The notes under the pieces: model-generated
The model's database searches: none
What the model saw: only the letters and a program-made list of their open reading frames with translations
What the model was told of the DNA's origin: nothing
Part shown: one piece after another, positions 8,962 through 18,200 of the stretch
Numbering within the stretch: position 1 is the stretch's first letter
How the letters are laid out: every line of letters starts with the position of its first letter
Assembly (NCBI GenBank): GCA_022482785.1
Contig: JAKVON010000004.1
Coordinates: 124,001-188,000 of the forward strand
DNA: 64,000 bases
Reading direction: 5' to 3'
DNA from: Atopobiaceae bacterium
Lineage (GTDB): Bacteria; Actinomycetota; Coriobacteriia; Coriobacteriales; Atopobiaceae
Program-made: the position numbers and the translations under genes

Positions 8962-11900
8962 TATTCCCATTCCTCCCTTTCTGGTTTGGGATTCAACCTC
9001 TCGTAGGAGATCCCCTGGTAGAAGTTCGGGTTTCCGTAGGGGTCCACCTCTTCGAAATACCGAGGCCACCGGAGCATGAACAGGCCCTTCTCCCTACGGA
9101 ACCGAAGTGCCTTCTCCCCGCTCCTTTCGCTGCCCCTTGAGACGGACTCGAGGTGATAGAGCTCGGAGGTGGGGCAGAACACGATAAGCCTTCCGGCCTC
9201 GATGAGCTTGAGGCAGTAGTCCACGTCGTTGTAGTTTACGGCAAGCTCCTCGTCCAGCCCTCCCACCGCATCGAAGTCCTGCCTGCTCGTAAGGAGGCAC
9301 GCCCCCGTCACCGCGCTCACGTCGCGCGCCAGGAGGGTGCTTTCGAAGTTCCCTCCCACCCGCCTGGGAAGCAAGTAGTTCAGATGGCACGGGCCGTCGT
9401 TGCCGAAGGTGACGCCTGCATGCTGAATTGTGCCATCCGGGAAGAGGAGCCTTGCTCCCGTGGCCCCGACGTCTGCCCTCATGCATGGGCCGAGCAGCTC
9501 CTCGATCCAGTTGGGGCTGATGACCTCGGTGTCGTTGTTCAGCATGAGCAGGTATTCGCCTTTGGAATGCGCCACCCCGAAGTTGATGATCCTCGAGAAG
9601 TTGAAGGCCTGCATCCCCTCGAGCGTGACCACGCGGACACGCGGGTCGAGGTGCTGAATCTCGTCGTAGTAGTCAAAGGTCTCTTGGCGCGAGCTGTTGT
9701 TCTCGACGATCACGACCTCGAAGTTATCATAGGTCGAGTGGTTCAGCACGGACATGAGGCAGCGATTGAGCACCTTCACGGAGTCGTTGTTGGGAACGAT
9801 GATCGAGACGAGGGGATGGCTGCCGAGATCATACTCGACCACGAACCTCCGAGGGCTCAGCGGAGAGTCGGAGACCCGTCCCCCGATCCCCATGCGGTCC
9901 AGATGCGTTTTGACCGCCAGCCGGCTGCTCTCGAGCGTATAGTCCTTTTGGCCGGCGCTTTTCGCCGTCGAATTGTCATGGATCCTCCAGTGGTAGAGAA
10001 CCCGGGGGACATGGAGGACGAAGCGGGCGCGCTCGCCGACCCTGAAGGTCATATGCCAGTCCTGGGATCCGTCGTACTCGCTGCCCGGTGGCGTGAGCGT
10101 GTCGACGATCGACTTGCGCACCGTAAGGAAGTGGCAGACGTAGTTCATCCCCAGGAGAAGGTCCGGGTTCCAGGCAGGCTTGAAGAAGGGAGCGGCGTAG
10201 CGCCCGTTCTCGAGCTTATCCTCGTCGCAGTATATGAGATCGGTATCGGGATGCTTATTGATGCCATCCACGTAGTGGAAGAGGCAATCGGGCTCGAGAA
10301 CGTCGTCATGGTCCAGAAAGGAAATGAAGTCTCCGGACGCGGCGCGGATTCCCTCGTTCGTGTTCTCGGTAATGCCGCGGTTCTCGGTCAGCGTGACGCA
10401 TCTGACTCGCGGGTCGGCCGCCACGCATCGCGCGACCTCTCGAGAGAGCTTCGCATCCTCGGGGCTCGCGTTCACGAGGATGAGCTCCCAGCCGCCGTAT
10501 GTCTGCGCGACCACGGAACGCACCATCTCGCGGAGGAACGGGATGGGGGTCTTGAAGAGCGGCACCACTATCGAGAAAACGGGCTCCTCTGCGAATTCCC
10601 GGTGGCGCTGGGAATCGAGGGCGAGCTCGCTCGCGCGATGGCTCTCGGTAAACCATTTGCCATAGCCCTTGTCATCGCAGGCCGGAAGAATGAAAGCGTT
10701 CCAGAGACTGCGAGAGTCCCGCGCGAAGAACCATTCGGCCGAAAGGAAGCCGTCGGGATGTTCCCCGTCGGGAAACTTCGCCCAGACGACATACGAGGCG
10801 ACACGCGGCATGCGAATCGAGTAGGCGATTCTGCGCACGCGCATGCCAGGATATTCGAGAACGGGAACCACCTGGTCTCCACCGCACACCCAATCACCTA
10901 TCCCGACGGGGCTGCCGTCTGATCCGATGACGCTCACCTCGACGAAGGCATCATCCGGGTCGGTCGGCCCCAGGACGACCGTGACTTCGCCGCGGATGAT
11001 GTCGGTTCCGTCAACGTCTCCTATCGAGTGAAGGACGCTCACGCGGGTGTCATGGGGCAGCGGGTGCTCGTCGCAATTCCTGATATGCCGGGCGACGTTG
11101 TTCTTGAGCAGCGTATTCCCCCGGGAGCGCAGTTTTGTCAGCTGGGGGGAGAACGTGCAGGCACTCGAGGCGAGGGGGCTTGCCGAACCATCCACGACTT
11201 CGACCGTTGCCGTCTGGTCGACCGAGAGAACAGGCAGAACCAGGACCTTGCCAGCGGGCCCATCCACGACCTTGGCCGGAACGGGATTTCCTCCCTGGGT
11301 CCGTGCGTGGGCCACGACCCCATCGCCCTGGAGCTCGGGCGGGATGGAGAGGGACGAGTAGATGTTTCCCCTGCCCCTCGATATCGTCCCGAACTCGATG
11401 CGCGCATCTCGGGAGGGTTCCGCCGACCCTTGGAGAAGCGGATTCTCCGGGTGCCGGAAGAACACGCGCTGCAGGTTCTTGCCGTCGTACCCCGAATCAT
11501 AGAGATACGAGAGGTAGATGCCACAAAGCCTCTCCCCGAGATAGCCGCTCACGCGCCTTCCCACACCCGAATAGTGCGAGGAGTCGCAGAGCCTCTCGTG
11601 GGCGAAGAGGATGTCGAAGAGCCATTCCGAATAGGAGTTGAACAGCTTGCTGCTCATTACGAACATGTTGCAGACATAGAGCTTGTTCTGGTTCAGGTAG
11701 CGTTCGGTGCTCGGCCACATCCTCGGGTAGCGGGCTTTGATGAGAGAGAGGACCGTATCGAAGTCCTCGATGTGATGGCCTGCGGACATCCTGTATTGGT
11801 CGTAGACGTTCACGCCGTCGGGAGTCGCTATGGGCTCGGGGGCGATGAAGTCGTGGGCCTCGATCACCGAGCGCATGGTCGTTTCGGAAAAACCGATTTT

Positions 11901-12239
11901 CTCCAACGTCTCGGGATCGTTGCGATCGAAGACGACGTCGCCAAAAATAAAGGGCTCGTGATGAATCGGATAGACCGTCTCGGAGAAGTTGAAATACCTC
12001 CTGTAGTGCAGGAAGCCGTAGAAGTCGGCCTCGAGGTGCTTCCACGCCCAGTACTGCCCCGTCAGCTCGCAATAGGAGTAGTTCTTGGACGAGATGTTGC
12101 TTCCTTCGTCATCATGGAGCATGCCCTCGAGACGGGCCTTCCCCTTGGCTCCCACCTGAATGGGGCAGAGCAGCGAATTCTCAGGGACCAGTATCCCCTG
12201 CTTGTGGCAGGAGACAAGCAGTCTGATATTCGATGACAT
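8961..12239 (-). CDS. Multidomain glycosyltransferase: DUF4422 plus two GT2 domains
   Basis: A 1,092-residue cytoplasmic transferase, probably building a repeat unit of a surface polysaccharide. Residues about 5-240 resemble the DUF4422 family (LLVSCHKQG, YCELTGQYWAWKH, YGFLHYRRYF), which occurs in capsule loci. A beta-rich linker of about 280 residues follows. The first GT2 domain begins near residue 555 (FSIVVPLFKTPIPFLREM; SFLDHDDVLEPD; LIYCDEDK; WHMTFR). The second begins near 810 (PLVSIIVPNNDSVK; LLMLNNDTEV; GGLDEELAVNYNDVDYCLK, a GT2 acid/base region). The ATG at 12239 follows GGGGAGG by nine bases. The gene opens the rhamnose block and its stop overlaps the rfbD start. The C-terminal part is paralogous to the gene at 747-2732, pointing to a duplication that flanks the block. 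Confidence 0.88.
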   Translation of the reverse strand: MSSNIRLLVSCHKQGILVPENSLLCPIQVGAKGKARLEGMLHDDEGSNISSKNYSYCELTGQYWAWKHLEADFYGFLHYRRYFNFSETVYPIHHEPFIFGDVVFDRNDPETLEKIGFSETTMRSVIEAHDFIAPEPIATPDGVNVYDQYRMSAGHHIEDFDTVLSLIKARYPRMWPSTERYLNQNKLYVCNMFVMSSKLFNSYSEWLFDILFAHERLCDSSHYSGVGRRVSGYLGERLCGIYLSYLYDSGYDGKNLQRVFFRHPENPLLQGSAEPSRDARIEFGTISRGRGNIYSSLSIPPELQGDGVVAHARTQGGNPVPAKVVDGPAGKVLVLPVLSVDQTATVEVVDGSASPLASSACTFSPQLTKLRSRGNTLLKNNVARHIRNCDEHPLPHDTRVSVLHSIGDVDGTDIIRGEVTVVLGPTDPDDAFVEVSVIGSDGSPVGIGDWVCGGDQVVPVLEYPGMRVRRIAYSIRMPRVASYVVWAKFPDGEHPDGFLSAEWFFARDSRSLWNAFILPACDDKGYGKWFTESHRASELALDSQRHREFAEEPVFSIVVPLFKTPIPFLREMVRSVVAQTYGGWELILVNASPEDAKLSREVARCVAADPRVRCVTLTENRGITENTNEGIRAASGDFISFLDHDDVLEPDCLFHYVDGINKHPDTDLIYCDEDKLENGRYAAPFFKPAWNPDLLLGMNYVCHFLTVRKSIVDTLTPPGSEYDGSQDWHMTFRVGERARFVLHVPRVLYHWRIHDNSTAKSAGQKDYTLESSRLAVKTHLDRMGIGGRVSDSPLSPRRFVVEYDLGSHPLVSIIVPNNDSVKVLNRCLMSVLNHSTYDNFEVVIVENNSSRQETFDYYDEIQHLDPRVRVVTLEGMQAFNFSRIINFGVAHSKGEYLLMLNNDTEVISPNWIEELLGPCMRADVGATGARLLFPDGTIQHAGVTFGNDGPCHLNYLLPRRVGGNFESTLLARDVSAVTGACLLTSRQDFDAVGGLDEELAVNYNDVDYCLKLIEAGRLIVFCPTSELYHLESVSRGSERSGEKALRFRREKGLFMLRWPRYFEEVDPYGNPNFYQGISYERLNPKPEREEWE

Positions 12240-12611
12240 GATGTGACGCCTCCCCTATCGGACCTGACAACGATACCCAACATCAGGCTATCTCACGGCG
12301 AATGCACCCATCGCGCCAAGTCGCGACTTCATGGAAAACCTGCCGCACGTTTTGGGCGCAAGGCCTCGTTCGTTAACATGCGGCCCATCTCGCGCCCCTG
12401 CCATGCGGATGCCCCGTCAGCGCATCCGCCCCCCGACGAAGAGACCCCGCAGAGGGTCCTTGGGACTCCCGGCGACCCATCCGTCAGGGCATGCGCCCCG
12501 AAGGGGCTGCCAGGGACGGCAACGCCCTCGAGGCGCCGCTTTCCGAAAAGGGAGACGCAGCGGGAACGCCCTGCGAGAGGCCGCGGGAAGGCCCTTCGCC
12601 CGGGCGCATCC
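12240..12611. other. Intergenic region between glycogen operon end and polysaccharide block
   Basis: These 372 bases should hold the end of the glycogen transcript and the promoter of the minus-strand polysaccharide block. I find no convincing sigma-70 pair. There is a 12-base perfect palindrome, AAGTCGCGACTT, at 12318-12329, a possible operator about 80 bases upstream of the transferase start. A short GCCCC-GAA-GGGGC hairpin lies near 12491 without a U tract. No protein-like frame is supported. Confidence 0.4.
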
Positions 12612-15600
12612 CTAGACCCGCCCGCTCTTCTCCGTGAGCCCGCGCAGAAGCTCGGCCTGCTCGTCTCCGATCTGGCTCCACCGAGCCTGCCAGGCCCAGT
12701 TATGCTCCGCCGTGCCGGGCATGTTCATGCGGGCGTCGTCGTCGAGGCCTATGACATCCTGCAGCGGGAAGATGACGACGTTCGAGCTGGACTGCATGAC
12801 CTTGGCGAAGAGGTCCCGCGCGAGCGCGATGTCGTCCTGGCCCGGGAAGCGCTGCTCGCACCAGCCAAGGAGCGTCTGGTTGTCGTGCGTGCCCGTGTAG
12901 GAGATCTTGTCGGGGTGCGGCTGGTAGCCGTCGCGCACGTCGCCGTCGGCGAACTGGAGGATGTCCATGCCCGGGCATCCCACGCCCGCCACGAGCGAAC
13001 GCACGGCCGGGGTGATCACGCCAAGGTCCTCGGCGATGATCGGCAGCTCGCCCAGCTCGCGCTTCGCGACCTTGAACAGGTCGAGCCCGGGACCCGGCAG
13101 CCACTCCCCTTGCGTCGCGAGCTTGCCCTGCTCGATGGAGTAGTAGTGCTCGAAGCCGAGGAAGTGGTCGAGGCGCACGTAGTCGTAGAGGGTGAAGGCC
13201 CGCGACAGGCGCTTGAGCCACCAGGCGTACCCGTCGGCGCGCATGGCGTCCCAGTTGTACGTCGGGTTGCCCCAGAGCTGGCCGTCCGGCGCGAAGCGGT
13301 CGGGCGGGGCGCCTGCCATGCGGCCGGCATAGCCCTGGTCGTCGAGACGAAACATGTCCTTCGACGCCCATACGTCAGAGGAGTCGACCGACACGTACAT
13401 CGGCATGTCGCCGATGATGCGAACGCCTCGGGATCGGGCGTAGTCGTGCAGCTCGTCCCACTGGCGGGCGAACTCGTACTGGCACCACTTGTGGAAGGCG
13501 ACGCCCTCGCGGAACTCCCACTTGCGGGCGAGCCTGGGATCGTAGTCCTTGTACTCGTCGGGCCAGGTCTGCCAGGCGCAGGCACCCTCCCTCTCGCGGA
13601 TCGCCATGAAGAGCGCGTAGGGGTCGAGCCACTCCGCGTTCTCGTCGCACCAGGTACGGAACGCGCGGTCCGCGTGGAAGCCGCGGTGGAGCTCGCGCAG
13701 GTCCTTGCCGCCCGTGTCGATGAGGCGCGTGTTGCCCGCGAACGCCGAGATGCCCGCATAGGGCGAGCCGAACTGGTCGGTCGGGTTGATGGGCAGGACC
13801 TGCCAGTAGCGCTGCTCGCACATGGCCAGCCAGTCGATGAAGCGCTTGGCGGAGTCGCCCATCGTGCCAGGCCTCCCGCCCTCGGTGGGAAGGGAGGTGA
13901 TATGGCACAGGATGCCCGAGCCGTGCTCGAGGGGCTTGGCGAGGCGGGTGCGCTTGTGGAAGTAGACGACCGCGCTGCCCAGGTTCGAGAGGGTGAGGCT
14001 CACCTTGCCGTTCTCGATGCGGAGAGGGCTGGCCACCGATGAGCTCGGAGGCGCACTCGCCACGCATCTCGATCGAGACCTCGCGCGACTCGGAGAGGTT
14101 CCTGTTCACCAGGACGGCGGCGCCGTCGCCGTCGGACCCCATGCGGTAGAAGCCGAACACGTCCTCGCCGCAGCTGATCACCTCGAAGTCGCCACCCGTG
14201 AAGAAGTCGAACGAGCGACGGAGCGAGACGCAGTTGCGGTAGATGGTCTCGCAGTCCTCGTCCTCGCGTCCCCCACGGGAAGCCGGCGCGGTTGAAGGGG
14301 TCGGAGTAGCCCTCGAGGCCCGCCTCGTCGCCGTAGTAGATGCAGGGGACGCCGGGGAGGGTCATCTGGAGCAGGGTCACGAGCCAAAGCCGACCCTTCG
14401 CCAGCCCGCGCTGCCCGTCGTTCAGGCGATACACCTCGCGCTCGTGCTCGCTCATGCCCCCCTCGGCCAAGGCGCCGCCCAGAAGGGTGAGGAGACGCGG
14501 CCTGTCGTGGCTCCCCATGAGGTTGAGTGCCTCCGCGAAGGCGTCGGGCGGGTAGTTCTCGTGAAGGCTCTCGAGCTTCTCGGCCGCGGCGGGAGCCGAG
14601 ACGGCACCCATCACGTACCCCACGACGGCATCGCGCACGGGGTAGTTCATCGCGGAGTCGAGCTCGTCTCCCAGCAGGTAGCTCCTCAGCTTGGAATAGG
14701 AGATCTTGTTCGAGGCGTCCTCCCAGACCTCGCCGAGCAGGAGGCCGTCGGGCTTGGTGTCGAGCACCGCGCGCTTGATCCCCGCGATGAAGTCGTCCGG
14801 CAGCTCGTCGGCCACGTCGAGCCTCCAGCCGCTGGCGCCGAGCGACAGCCACTTCTCGACGACGCCGCCTGGCTTCCCGAAGATGAACTTCCGGTAGGAG
14901 GGATCCTCCTCGTCGACGTCGGGCAGATCGTCGACGCCCCACCAGCTGCAGTAGGTCACGCCGTCGCCGTCTATGTTGTACCAGGAGCGATAGGGGGAGT
15001 CCTCGCTCTGGTAGGCTCCCACGGAGTCGTAGTTCCCGTACTTGTTGAAATAGATGGAGTCACAGCCCGTGTGGTTGAACACCCCGTCGAGAATGACGGA
15101 GATGCCGTTCTCGGCCGCCTTGTCGCACAGGAAGCTGAAGTCCGCCTCGTCGCCGAGCATGGGGTCTATCTTGAGGTAGTTCGCCGTGTCGTAGCGGTGG
15201 TTCGAGGCGGCCTCGAAGATGGGGTTGAGATAGAGGGCCGTGATGCCCATGTCCTTGAGCGAGGGGAGCATCTCGGCGATGCCGAGCAGCGTCCCGCCGT
15301 AGAAGTCCCAGGCACGCACGCGACCATGCTCGTCACGGGCGTAGGCGGGGGTCTCGTACCAGTCGCGGCGCAGGACGCGGTCGGGACCGTTGCGATGCTG
15401 GCCGAGAGAGCGTTCGCAGAGCTCCCTCCAGCCGGGGCCCCGACGGTAGCGATCGGGGAATATCTGGTAGACGATGCCCTTCGTGTACCAGTCGGGCTTG
15501 GTCTGACGCTCCTTGTAGACCGTGATCTGGAACGAGGCCGGCTCGGAGTCTCCCCAGGGCTGGCCCTCGCCTCCCGTCCTGCCACGCTGGGCCCCGTAGT

Positions 15601-15886
15601 GCTCGACGTGGCCGTCTCCGCGGGTGATGACGAAGCTGTACCAGATGATCTCCGGGCGCTCGGGGGTAAGCTCGCAGGTATGCCGGACGGCGCCGTTCTC
15701 GCCCTCGCCAGGGCGAGCATCCATATCGATGGTCGTCTCGCCGTCCCCGTCGACCCACGTGCGACAGCTCACCTTCGCGTCCGGGTCATCCCAGATGTCG
15801 ATGGCAAGGTGTACGGCGCCACCCAGTCGAATGGCGCCGTAGGGATTGCGATAGGCCTGCGACCTGCTGTTATGAAAGGCCCACAC
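12612..15886 (-). CDS. Bifunctional GH13 glycogen-debranching enzyme / GH77 4-alpha-glucanotransferase (two frameshifts)
   Basis: A fusion of about 1,090 residues that degrades and rearranges alpha-glucan. An N-terminal beta domain (1-130) precedes a GH13 barrel starting at YTKGIVYQIFPDRY. It has VILDGVFNHTG, nucleophile motif GWRLDVADE (about 357), acid motif LLLGEVWED (about 387) and MGSHDRPR (about 457). After the GH13 C-terminal sheet the chain runs without a stop into a MalQ domain (GSGILCHITSLPT from about 652), with FGSPYAG, the VRLDHFLGFEHYYS nucleophile region, IIAEDLG and TGTHDNQT. Frame changes near 14268 (a G run) and 14031 otherwise split it; repairing both leaves one gene, not two. 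The GTG at 15886 follows the glgA stop directly, so translation is probably coupled. Similar GlgX/4-alpha-glucanotransferase fusions are known in other anaerobes. Confidence 0.87.
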
Positions 15887-18079
15887 TTATTTGCTGCCCT
15901 TTTTCTTCGTCTTGGGCTTCGGAGCCGCCTTGGCGGCAGGCTTCGGGGCCGGCTTGGCGGCAGGCTTCGGAGCGGGCTTGGGCGCCGGCTTCGGGGCCGG
16001 CTTGGGGGCAGCCGCCTTCTTGGCAGCCTCCAGCTTGGCCTTCTCGGCGGCGGCCTTCTTCTCCGCCTCCGCCTTCGCGGCGGCGGCCTTCTTGGCTGCC
16101 TCGGCCTTCTCTGCCTCGAGCTTCGCCTTGGCCTCGGCGGCCTTCTTCTCGGCCTCGGCCTTCGCGGCGGCGGCCTTCCTCTCGGCCTCGCGCTTGGCTG
16201 CCTCCAGCTTGGCCTTCTCGGCGGCGGCCTTCTTCTCCGCCTCCGCCTTCGCGGCGGCGGCCTTCTTGGCTGCCTCGGCCTTCTCTGCCTCGAGCTTCGC
16301 CTTGGCCTCGGCGGCCTTCTTCTCGGCTTCCGCCTTCGCGGCGGCGGCCTTCTTCTCGGCTTCCGCCTTCGTGGCGGCGGCCTTCCTCTCGGCCTCGCGC
16401 TTGGCTGCCTCCAGCTTGGCCTTCTCGGCGGCGGCCTTCTTGGCTGCCTCGGCCTTCTCTGCCTCGAGCTTCGCCTTGGCCTCGGCGGCCTTCTTCTCGG
16501 CTTCCGCCTTCGCGGCAGCTGCCTTGGCCTTTTCGTCCTCGGCCTTCTTCTCGGCGACCTTGACGGCCGGCGCGGGCTCGGGCTCGGGTGCGACCTCGGA
16601 CTCGGGCTTGACCTCGATCTCCGGGTGAAGCCCCTTGTACACGTTGACGTACTGCTCGGCGGAGCGATCCCAGGAGAAGTCGGCCTCCATGGCCTGCCTC
16701 TGGATCTTCGTCCAGGCGTCGTGGTTGTTCCAGAAGACCTCTGCCGCGTAGAACAGGGTGTCCTTCATCTCGCTCGCGTTGAAGTTGGCGAAGGAGAAGC
16801 CCGTGCCCTCGCCCGTGAACTCGTTGTAGGCTGCGACCGAGTCACGCAGGCCGCCGGTCTCGCGAACGACGGGGAGCGTGCCGTAGCGCATGGCGATGAT
16901 CTGAGAGAGTCCGCACGGCTCGAACAGCGACGGCATGAGCAGCATGTCGGCGCCGGCATACATGCGATGGGAGAGGTCGTTGTCGAACGCGGCGCGGAAC
17001 CCGACCTTACCCGGGTACTTCCAGGCGAAGTAGCTGAGGGAGTCCTCGAAATTCTTGTCTCCGGTTCCGAGGATGGCCACCTGGATGGTGCGGCCGACGA
17101 TCTCGTCCATGGCATAGTTGACCAGGTCGAGGCCCTTTTGCTTGGTGAGGCGGCCAATCATGACCACCAGCGGCCGCAGCGGGTCGACGTCGAGGCCGAA
17201 CTCCTTCTGGAGGGCCTCCTTGCACTTGGCCTTGTTCGCGAAATCCTTGGCCGAGAAGTTCGCGGCGATCTTCTTGTCGGCGGCAGGGTCCCAGAGCTTG
17301 TAGTCGATGCCGTTGAGGATGCCGGAGAGGACGTCGGAGCGACGCCGGAAGACGTCGTCGAGGTGCTCGCCGAAGAAGGGGTCCTGGATCTCCTGGGCAT
17401 AGCTCGGGCTCACCGTGGTGAGGGCATCCGAGTAGCAGGCCCCGCCCTTCATGAAGTTGATGGCATCCGGCCCGCAGGTGAGCTGGCTCGCCGCTGCCGG
17501 GATGTGGGCCATGCCCAGGATGTCGTTGAGCACGAACTCCGAGAACTGGCCCTGGAACTTGAGGTTATGAACCGTGAGGACGGTCTTCACGTTGTCGTAG
17601 AGGGGAAGGCCGTTGTAGAACTCACGGAGGAACACGGGCGACAGGGCGCTATGCCAGTCGTTCACGTGCAGGATGTCCGGAGTGAAGTCAGGCAGGTACT
17701 GGAGGGCCTCGGTGACGGCCTTCGAGAAGAACGCGAAGCGCTCGCCGTCGTCGAAGTAGCCATAGGGATGGTCGCGGTTGAAGTAGTCCTGGTTGTCGAC
17801 GAACTCGTACTTGACCCCGTCGAGCTCCAGCTCGTCGATGCCGCACCAGACGTTTCGCCAGGAGAGGGGCACATAGAAGTCGGCGATGTGCGTGACCTTG
17901 CTCGTGTACTCCTCGGGGATGCACCCGTACTTGGGAAGGATGACGCGGACGTCGCAGCCCTCACGTTGGAGCGCCGCAGGGAGCGACCCGGCGACATCCC
18001 CGAGACCGCCCGTCTTCACGAAGGGGACCGCCTCGCTCGCTGCGAAGACCACGCCCATCTTCCTGGTTTGATCGCTCAT
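15887..18079 (-). CDS. glgA: Glycogen synthase GlgA with long Ala/Lys/Glu/Pro tail
   Basis: GT5 glycogen synthase, moving glucose from ADP-glucose to glycogen. Residues 1-487 are a normal enzyme: KTGGLGDVAGSLP (ADP-glucose loop), DILHVNDWHSAL, TVHNLKFQGQF, IGRLTKQKG and SLFEPCGLSQIIAMRYG (catalytic Glu region). Residues 488-730 are a tail not needed by the family: a Pro/Glu linker, about 170 residues of TolA-like AEAEKKAAEAKAKLEAEKA helix in three imperfect copies, and a purely basic KPAPKPA end closing with KTKKKGSK. I choose the ATG at 18079 because AAGGTGG lies five bases upstream. An in-frame ATG at 18100 has no ribosome site. It follows glgD after 121 bases containing a hairpin and is coupled to the downstream debranching fusion. 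Confidence 0.95.
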   Translation of the reverse strand: MSDQTRKMGVVFAASEAVPFVKTGGLGDVAGSLPAALQREGCDVRVILPKYGCIPEEYTSKVTHIADFYVPLSWRNVWCGIDELELDGVKYEFVDNQDYFNRDHPYGYFDDGERFAFFSKAVTEALQYLPDFTPDILHVNDWHSALSPVFLREFYNGLPLYDNVKTVLTVHNLKFQGQFSEFVLNDILGMAHIPAAASQLTCGPDAINFMKGGACYSDALTTVSPSYAQEIQDPFFGEHLDDVFRRRSDVLSGILNGIDYKLWDPAADKKIAANFSAKDFANKAKCKEALQKEFGLDVDPLRPLVVMIGRLTKQKGLDLVNYAMDEIVGRTIQVAILGTGDKNFEDSLSYFAWKYPGKVGFRAAFDNDLSHRMYAGADMLLMPSLFEPCGLSQIIAMRYGTLPVVRETGGLRDSVAAYNEFTGEGTGFSFANFNASEMKDTLFYAAEVFWNNHDAWTKIQRQAMEADFSWDRSAEQYVNVYKGLHPEIEVKPESEVAPEPEPAPAVKVAEKKAEDEKAKAAAAKAEAEKKAAEAKAKLEAEKAEAAKKAAAEKAKLEAAKREAERKAAATKAEAEKKAAAAKAEAEKKAAEAKAKLEAEKAEAAKKAAAAKAEAEKKAAAEKAKLEAAKREAERKAAAAKAEAEKKAAEAKAKLEAEKAEAAKKAAAAKAEAEKKAAAEKAKLEAAKKAAAPKPAPKPAPKPAPKPAAKPAPKPAAKAAPKPKTKKKGSK
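16026..16575 (-). repeat. Tandem coding repeats in the GlgA tail
   Basis: The segment encoding the helical part of the GlgA tail repeats itself. The marker GCCTCCAGCTTGG (plus strand) recurs at 16026, 16200 and 16407, so the units are 174 and 207 bases (58 and 69 codons). They differ mainly by an inserted AKAEAEKKAAA-type block. All spacings are multiples of three. Such arrays change length by slippage or unequal recombination, so strain-to-strain length variation is likely. Confidence 0.9.
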
Positions 18080-18140
18080 GTGTTCCACCTTGTCACTCAT
18101 GCGAATACTCGCGATGCCCGTGTTGCTTCTCGAAAGAACG

Positions 18141-18181
18141 AAAAACGGTCTGATGGCGGGGGCCGAAGTCGGCCCCCGCCA
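18141..18181 (-). terminator. Hairpin with U tract between glgD and glgA
   Basis: An 11-base-pair perfect stem (TGGCGGGGGCC, loop of six, GGCCCCCGCCA) at 18154-18181 is followed on the minus strand by TCAGACCG and then five T. The U tract is nine bases from the stem, so it may act as a leaky terminator or an mRNA-stabilising hairpin that sets GlgA below GlgC/GlgD. Confidence 0.55.
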
Positions 18182-18200
18182 GCTCGTACGTCCTTGGGCC

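Noticed and set aside
16026-16575. CRISPR-like array
   Set aside because: Repeats are directly adjacent, in frame with glgA and encode a periodic helix; there are no unique spacers.
15891-16628. Ala/Phe/Ser-rich plus-strand frame that looks like a membrane protein
   Set aside because: It is the complement of the Lys/Ala repeats of the GlgA tail; periodic composition explains it.
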